In this document: positions 59,536 through 64,000 of the stretch, piece by piece
How the letters are laid out: each line of letters opens with the position of its first letter
Position numbering within the stretch: position 1 is the first letter of the stretch
Assembly (NCBI GenBank): GCA_033557465.1
Contig: CM066035.1
Location: forward strand, 910,005,309 to 910,069,308
Source of the DNA: Ichthyophis bannanicus
Lineage: Eukaryota > Chordata > Amphibia > Gymnophiona > Ichthyophiidae
Length of the DNA stretch: 64,000 bases
Reading direction: 5' to 3'
The notes under the pieces: generated by a model
Seen by the model: only the letters and a program-made list of their open reading frames with translations
The model's database searches: none
What the model was told of the DNA's origin: nothing
Program-made: the position numbers and the translations under genes

Positions 59536-60690
59536 AGGAGATTCCTACTGTTCCCGGAGAACACCTACTACAGGTGAGTAAACTATGCTCTATTGAGGTG
59601 CCATTTTGAAGCCGGAAATCTAGGAGGCAGGAGCAACTGGGAATTGTCTCTTCCCTCTCCCCCCCCCACCCCCCAAATCACATGCCTGAGATGAGGGGGA
59701 GGTAATTGGAAGTGAGAGAGCTCTCATCTGCTGCAAAGCAAACTATTTACCAAGCAAGGGTACGGCAAGTTAATCTTTTTATTGCAGTGATATTTTACCA
59801 CAGCTTAGTAACTACTCCCTTGTTCTCTTATGCTGCTTTCTCTCTCGTGTTCATATCCTTTCCTATTCATCTGTAGCACTTTATTTATTTTATTTATTTA
59901 GTGTACACTTGTATCCCGCTACTTCCAGTGATCAGCAGCGGTTTTCTATACATAGTGGTGCGGCTGTACAGGCCGGATTTGGAACATACAGTGTGATTTC
60001 AGGGGTGGGTAAAAAGCATCAAACGGTCACATATTTACATTTGATTGTATAAGAGGAGACTTTACATATATACATTTGATTGTTTGGGAGGAGGCTTTAC
60101 ATATATACATGTACACATATATTACATATTACAAGAAGGGGGATCCCTCTTCCTTGGGTTGTCTTGTTTAAAGTACAGTTTTATTTTATTTTAAACCAAT
60201 GCTGGCCCAGTATTGAAAATAATTTGATGCCACTGCATTAGATTTGCCCGAGTTGGAGATCCAGTCCTGCTTGGGCCCCATGCTTGTTCTTTGGGAGCTC
60301 AGCCTTATTCATTAGGTCTGTCTGCTTACCGAGTGGGGACCACTTTCAGCCTTCACTGAGGACTGGAGAAGTCCCATTGCCAAAGTCTGACAAAGGAGAT
60401 GAAACGCCTCTCTTATGAAGAGGTTAAACAGGTTAGGGCTTTTCAGCTTGAAACGACAACAGGGTGGCTAGGATAAAAGCTCATAAGACCATAATTGGGT
60501 TGGAAAAGTTGTGGAGTGTCCTTGTTTTTTGTTTGTCAGTTCTGTTTAAGCTTTCAACCATCAGGTTGTAAACAAATAGAAAATATTTTTTTCATGCAGT
60601 GTACAATTAAAACTGGAATTTCTTTCAGAGGACATAGTCAAGATGACTAACAGTGAGGTTCAAAGTGGTGTGGACACGTTTTGGAGAAAA
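59536..60690. other. Unidentified with LINE tail and short tandem repeat
   Basis: 59,882-59,960 ('ttatttatttagtgtacact', 'tatcccgctac') looks like another LINE 3' end (minus). 60,036-60,119 is two copies of a 43-bp unit with 'tttacatatatacatttgat'. No gene was seen. Confidence 0.45.
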
Positions 60691-61534
60691 AAGCTATAAC
60701 GATCGTTTTCCATGGACAGCAGGATAAATTGGCCACACATGGCTAATGTCATCCCTGCCAGCAGCAGGCCAGACTTGCTCTCCCAGAGCCGAGAAGAGTC
60801 TAGACAGCTCTTCTGGGCATGTGTGAGTGAACTCCTGTGTGAGTGCAGCTCCTCTCTCTGTCTTATTCATCCGTAGCCAAGTGCGGATGTATCTCCCTTA
60901 GTCATCTGCTTTTGTGTTTTTGCTTTCATTTTGCCCTTTCAAACTCCCTTGCTAACCGTTCTAGCCCAGACCACAGCAGACCTCTCTGGCAGTGGAAGCA
61001 CTAAGGAATTTCTCCTAGTGTCAGCCCCGTCCAGAGCAGATCTCTCTGGCTGTGGTGACATGGAGTAAAAGGCATTTTTCTTCTGCTAGGCCTGTTTGGG
61101 TTATGGTGTCTTTTGGGTGAGTTTAGCAGGTGGTTCCCTTTATAGCAGGCAGACCTGGTATTCTGTGAAATTACCACTTCTCCATGATCATATATGGTAG
61201 TGCAGAGTTTGACAAACCCCAGATGCCAGGTTGCTAAGGCAACTGAAAACTCAGACCTGACTCCTGAGGTTCGGAGCACATGTGGGCCAGAGCAGTCTGC
61301 TGGCAGCTGGACTGCTTTGCAGCTGATTTCTTCAGAATCTGCCTGTGGGAGTCCTATCCTCCATGGGCAGAAGGGCTGGGAAACAGTATCTCCGCAGGCA
61401 GACATGGTGTTCTTTTGCAGCCTGCAGGCAAAAGGGCTGAAAAAGGCAACAATCGCAGCAGAAGTGCTGCTGGAGCCTGCAAAAAAAAAAAAGAAAAGTT
61501 AGAGATGGGGATTTTGCTGCACAGACAGTTATAA
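60691..61534. other. Possible terminus of another DIRS family
   Basis: 'ttttccatggacagcaggat' followed by 'tggctaatgtcatccctgcc' and 'gcagcaggccagac' has the style of the DIRS ends in this window (stem sequence, then 'gatgtcat', then purine-rich). DIRS-C starts about 840 bases later, possibly having inserted in it. No coding part. Confidence 0.3.
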
Positions 61535-61690
61535 GTAATTCCTTATCGTAGCTCCAGTCTAGTCCCGAACCATAGAGTTGTGAACCTCCTCCCGCAGCTA
61601 GGAGACTGAGCATGTCACCTTTTTCAGTGACCTTAGAATAGGTAGCCCAGGGACCTCCCCCTAAACCAGTTTTGCTCAGTCTCGTGCAGC
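61535..61690. repeat. DIRS-C terminal inverted repeat, 5' side
   Basis: Recognised by similarity to the DIRS-A and DIRS-B ends; its partner is outside the window. Confidence 0.75.
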
Positions 61691-62403
61691 GGAAGGAGGC
61701 TCTGAGTCCTGGGATCGGGACTCACTGGAGCAACGAATCAGTCATTTTGGGGACCCCAGTCTTCACTTGTTTAAACAAAAAAAAAGAGAAAGGAAAGAGG
61801 AGAATTCTCAGATAGACAAGTGGATGTCTGTCCCTTTAAATTAGCGATTTTACCTTTCTCTGTTGAATAGTGACCATCGCTGGCGAGCTACCCCCCTTCT
61901 CCCCTCTCTTCTGGACCGGAGTCATAAGGAGAGTGTGTGGGGGTTGAGCAGGGGCCTCCGGCTTTGTTTTCCCCCGAGGCGGGATTACAGCCGTTGAGGT
62001 GAGGACCGCGTTAGCGCACCTCTTTGAGGAGAGGAGCAGCGATTCCAGCGGCATAAAGGGGACCAGACATCGTGCGCGGATCAGCGAGATGAGCTGAGCG
62101 AGCATTTTTGTTGGGGCAGTGCTTAGACGCGGTGGCGTGATGTTGCGGATCGCAGGAGGCTTGTAGAGACGCACTGCAGGAGCGGCCCCCGAGCCACGTG
62201 GAAAAGCACGGGAGTGGGAGTTCAGGCCGGCAGCCTACTGAAGGGGCCGGGTTGGCCCGGTTTGGTGGTTTTTTGCAGTCTTTAGATTTTTAGAGTGAGT
62301 TAGGAGTTAGTTTTTAGATAGAGCTAGGTTGGAAAGTTTGGTTTTGGGCGCTGCAGGGGGACCCTGGGCTGGTATTGGGTCAGGGTGGTGTGCAGCGTGC
62401 TTC

Positions 62404-62763
62404 ATGCCGGGTAAACCTAGGTGCCTATTGTGCGGGGTGCATAAGAGCACCGTATCGGACTCTGGTCTGTGCTGGGGAAGCTTCTATGGCAGACAGGGAG
62501 CTAGAGAGCTCGGGGACTGCAGGGGAGGAGGTCCAGAGGGACTCTCCCTTATCCCCGGAGGCCAGTCTGGAGCCCATTCCGGGACCTTCGTCGGTTCTGG
62601 AGGGGGTCTTACCCCAGGTCCTGGTGCAGGGGGGGACTGGGGGCAATTTTTTCACCGCATTTTTTGTCGCTGCTGCAGCAGGCTCTGGGGGGGCCGAGGG
62701 CAGGAGTGGCAGGACCCTCGGGAGCTGAGGCAAGAGGGTCTAAGGAGCCAGGGGCTCACCTAG
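62404..62763 (+). pseudogene. DIRS-C gag-like ORF, N-terminal part
   Basis: Starts 'MPGKPRCLLCGVHKSTVSDS'. Met at 62,404 is chosen by agreement with DIRS-A and DIRS-B. After the Cys head the similarity continues in the neighbouring frame ('LSPEASLEPIPGPSSV', compare 'LSPSLDPEEPVPGPSS' in DIRS-A), so there is a frameshift near 62,470-62,500. Confidence 0.75.
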
Positions 62764-63743
62764 CGGAAGGGGCCAAAAGGGTTTTGAATAAGAGACCCAA
62801 GCTGCTCGTGGAGGAAGAAGAGCAGAGCTGGGGGGAGTCTATGATGGTTGAGGACTCTGGAGAACCAGATTTGGAGGAAGGTGAGCTTGCGGAGCCGGAG
62901 GAGCAGGCGAGGATAGTAAGAGTGTTTAGGAGGGAGGAGCTTTCGGCATTGATCGCGGAGACCTTACAGGTCTTAAATGTGCCAGTCCCGGGGTCCGCAG
63001 AGGGCGATACGTTAGAGGATCTGCTGTTGCAGGCAGTGCAGACGTCTCAGCGATCCTTTCCCATTCATAGAATTTTCAAGGAGTTGATTCAGGAGGAATG
63101 GGATACCCCGGAGGCCAGCATCAAAGGGACTAGGATCCTGGCTCGGCTTTATCCTCTGGTGGAATTGGATAAGGATATGTTTAAGGCACCGAAGGTGGAC
63201 GCGGCGGTGTCTGCGGTGACAAAAAAGACCACTATTTCGGTAGAAGGGAGTGCCGCGCTTAAGGATGTACAGGGCAGGAGATTGGATTCTTTGTTGTGAC
63301 AGGTGTTTGAGGTGAACGCCCTTTCCTTGCAGGCCTCTCTCTATGGGGCCTGGGTGGCGAGGGCGTGTCTGCGGTGGTCCCAGAGATGGAAAGGGACTCA
63401 GGAGGCTGAGGCGGCAGAGGAAGCCGCCCGCATTGAGTCGGGGTCAGCGTATCTGGCTGATAGTCAGTATGACTTGATTAGAGGCTTAGCTAAGAGTATG
63501 GCGTCCACGGTAGCAGCAAGACGGTATCTTTGGCTGTGCAATTGGGCGGCAGATGGGACCTCTAAGGCGCGGTTAGCTAGGTTACCTTTTAAGGGCAAGC
63601 TCCTCTTTGGTGAGGAGTTGGAAAAATTGGTTAAGGACCTGGGGGAGTCAAAAGGGGGTCGGTTGCCGGAAGACAAGCAGAAGCAGAGTCGGACGGGGGG
63701 ACCGTCTAGAAGTCAGTTGAGAGAGTTCAGGTGTTTTTTTTGA
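62664..63743 (+). pseudogene. DIRS-C gag-like ORF, main part (one stop)
   Basis: Two frames in the same phase separated by one TGA at 63,297-63,299. The first has an acidic region ('EPDLEEGELAEPEEQARIVR'), 'TLEDLLLQAVQTSQRSFPIH' and 'LIQEEWDTPEASIKGTRILA'. The second has 'SLYGAWVARACLRWSQRWKG', 'DLIRGLAKSMASTVAARRYL' and 'KGKLLFGEELEKLVKDLGES'. DIRS-A has Lys at the position of this stop and is frameshifted elsewhere. Apart from the TGA, this is the cleanest DIRS gag-like sequence here. The protein presumably forms particles or binds RNA. Confidence 0.82.
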
Positions 63744-64000
63744 CCCTCTCGGTTTGCTCCAGTGCAGTGGGGGAGGTTTCCCTATCGTTCTTCAGGCTTT
63801 CGAGGGTTCCGAGGGGCAGGCAGAGGTTTTGCCGCTTCGGCATCCTTGGGCGTCAAAAAGCCACAATGAAGCGAGGGGGGTCCAGGCAGGGATAGTGCCG
63901 GGAGGAGGGAGGTTGAAAGCTTTTGCTCCTGCCTGGGCCCACATTACTTCGGATCAATGGGTGTTGGAGATCGTGCAAAGCGGCTACGCTCACGAGTTTC

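Larger units (their letters stand above)
61535..64000 (+). mobile_element. DIRS retrotransposon, copy C (cut by window end)
   Basis: The 5' inverted repeat starts 'aattccttatcgtagctcca' and includes 'gtctagtcccgaaccataga' and 'cagctaggagactgagcatg', similar to DIRS-B and DIRS-A. The gag-like ORF follows. At the window end the sequence ('cctgggcccacattacttcg', 'caatgggtgttggagatcgt') enters the start of RT. Confidence 0.88.

Overview
This is vertebrate nuclear DNA with one recognisable host gene and a very dense, nested load of transposons. The host gene is AP1S2 (sigma-1B subunit of the AP-1 clathrin adaptor): a CpG-rich promoter at about 41,400-41,890, a probable noncoding exon 1, and the first coding exon at 42,192-42,370. 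Its later exons lie beyond the window. The mix of DIRS elements, Penelope-like elements, CR1/L2 and Tx1-like LINEs, class I endogenous retroviruses, hAT elements and a dUTPase-bearing Ty3/Gypsy element rules out a bird or mammal and suggests an amphibian (a caecilian would fit) or another non-avian tetrapod. The species is inference only.

Layout. 1-2,690: a decayed fold-back hAT-like copy and a duplicated unknown sequence. 2,680-9,037: a DIRS retrotransposon (DIRS-A, minus strand) with terminal inverted repeats and an internal complementary region. 9,038-11,829: unidentified DNA. 11,830-13,949: a solo LTR (LTR-B family, minus) with a hAT-like element inside it, both with target-site duplications. 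14,410-41,311: one composite provirus (ERV-B) bounded by the 4-bp duplication CAAC. Its 5' LTR was hit by a second provirus (ERV-A1), whose body now holds two Penelope-like fragments and a Gypsy element. Its 3' LTR was hit by a third provirus (ERV-A2, duplication CATG), whose own 3' LTR holds a second copy of the fold-back hAT element (8-bp duplication). A further 358-bp hAT element sits in the distal part of the same LTR-B.

41,312-45,000: AP1S2 promoter, exon 1 and exon 2. Intron 2 carries an apparently complete DNA transposon (42,491-44,964) with 13-bp inverted termini, a TTA duplication and an intact 562-codon transposase-like gene. 45,700-50,000: a SINE and a decayed CR1/L2-type LINE (minus). 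51,571-57,148: a second DIRS element (DIRS-B, plus) with decayed recombinase and RT active sites. 57,500-59,540: a MIR-like SINE, a Tx1/L1-like RT fragment and a palindromic hAT-like piece. 61,535-64,000: the 5' half of a third DIRS element (DIRS-C), cut by the window end.

Nearly all coding material outside AP1S2 belongs to mobile elements and most is broken. The least damaged frames are the intron-2 transposase, the ERV-A1 envelope surface region, the Gypsy protease-dUTPase frame and the Penelope ORF1. The most unusual points are the three-level proviral nest readable from its target duplications, a Gypsy pol carrying a dUTPase but no integrase downstream of RNase H, a 5'-inverted Penelope copy, and a hAT family with a rebuilt palindromic core and a G-rich minisatellite.
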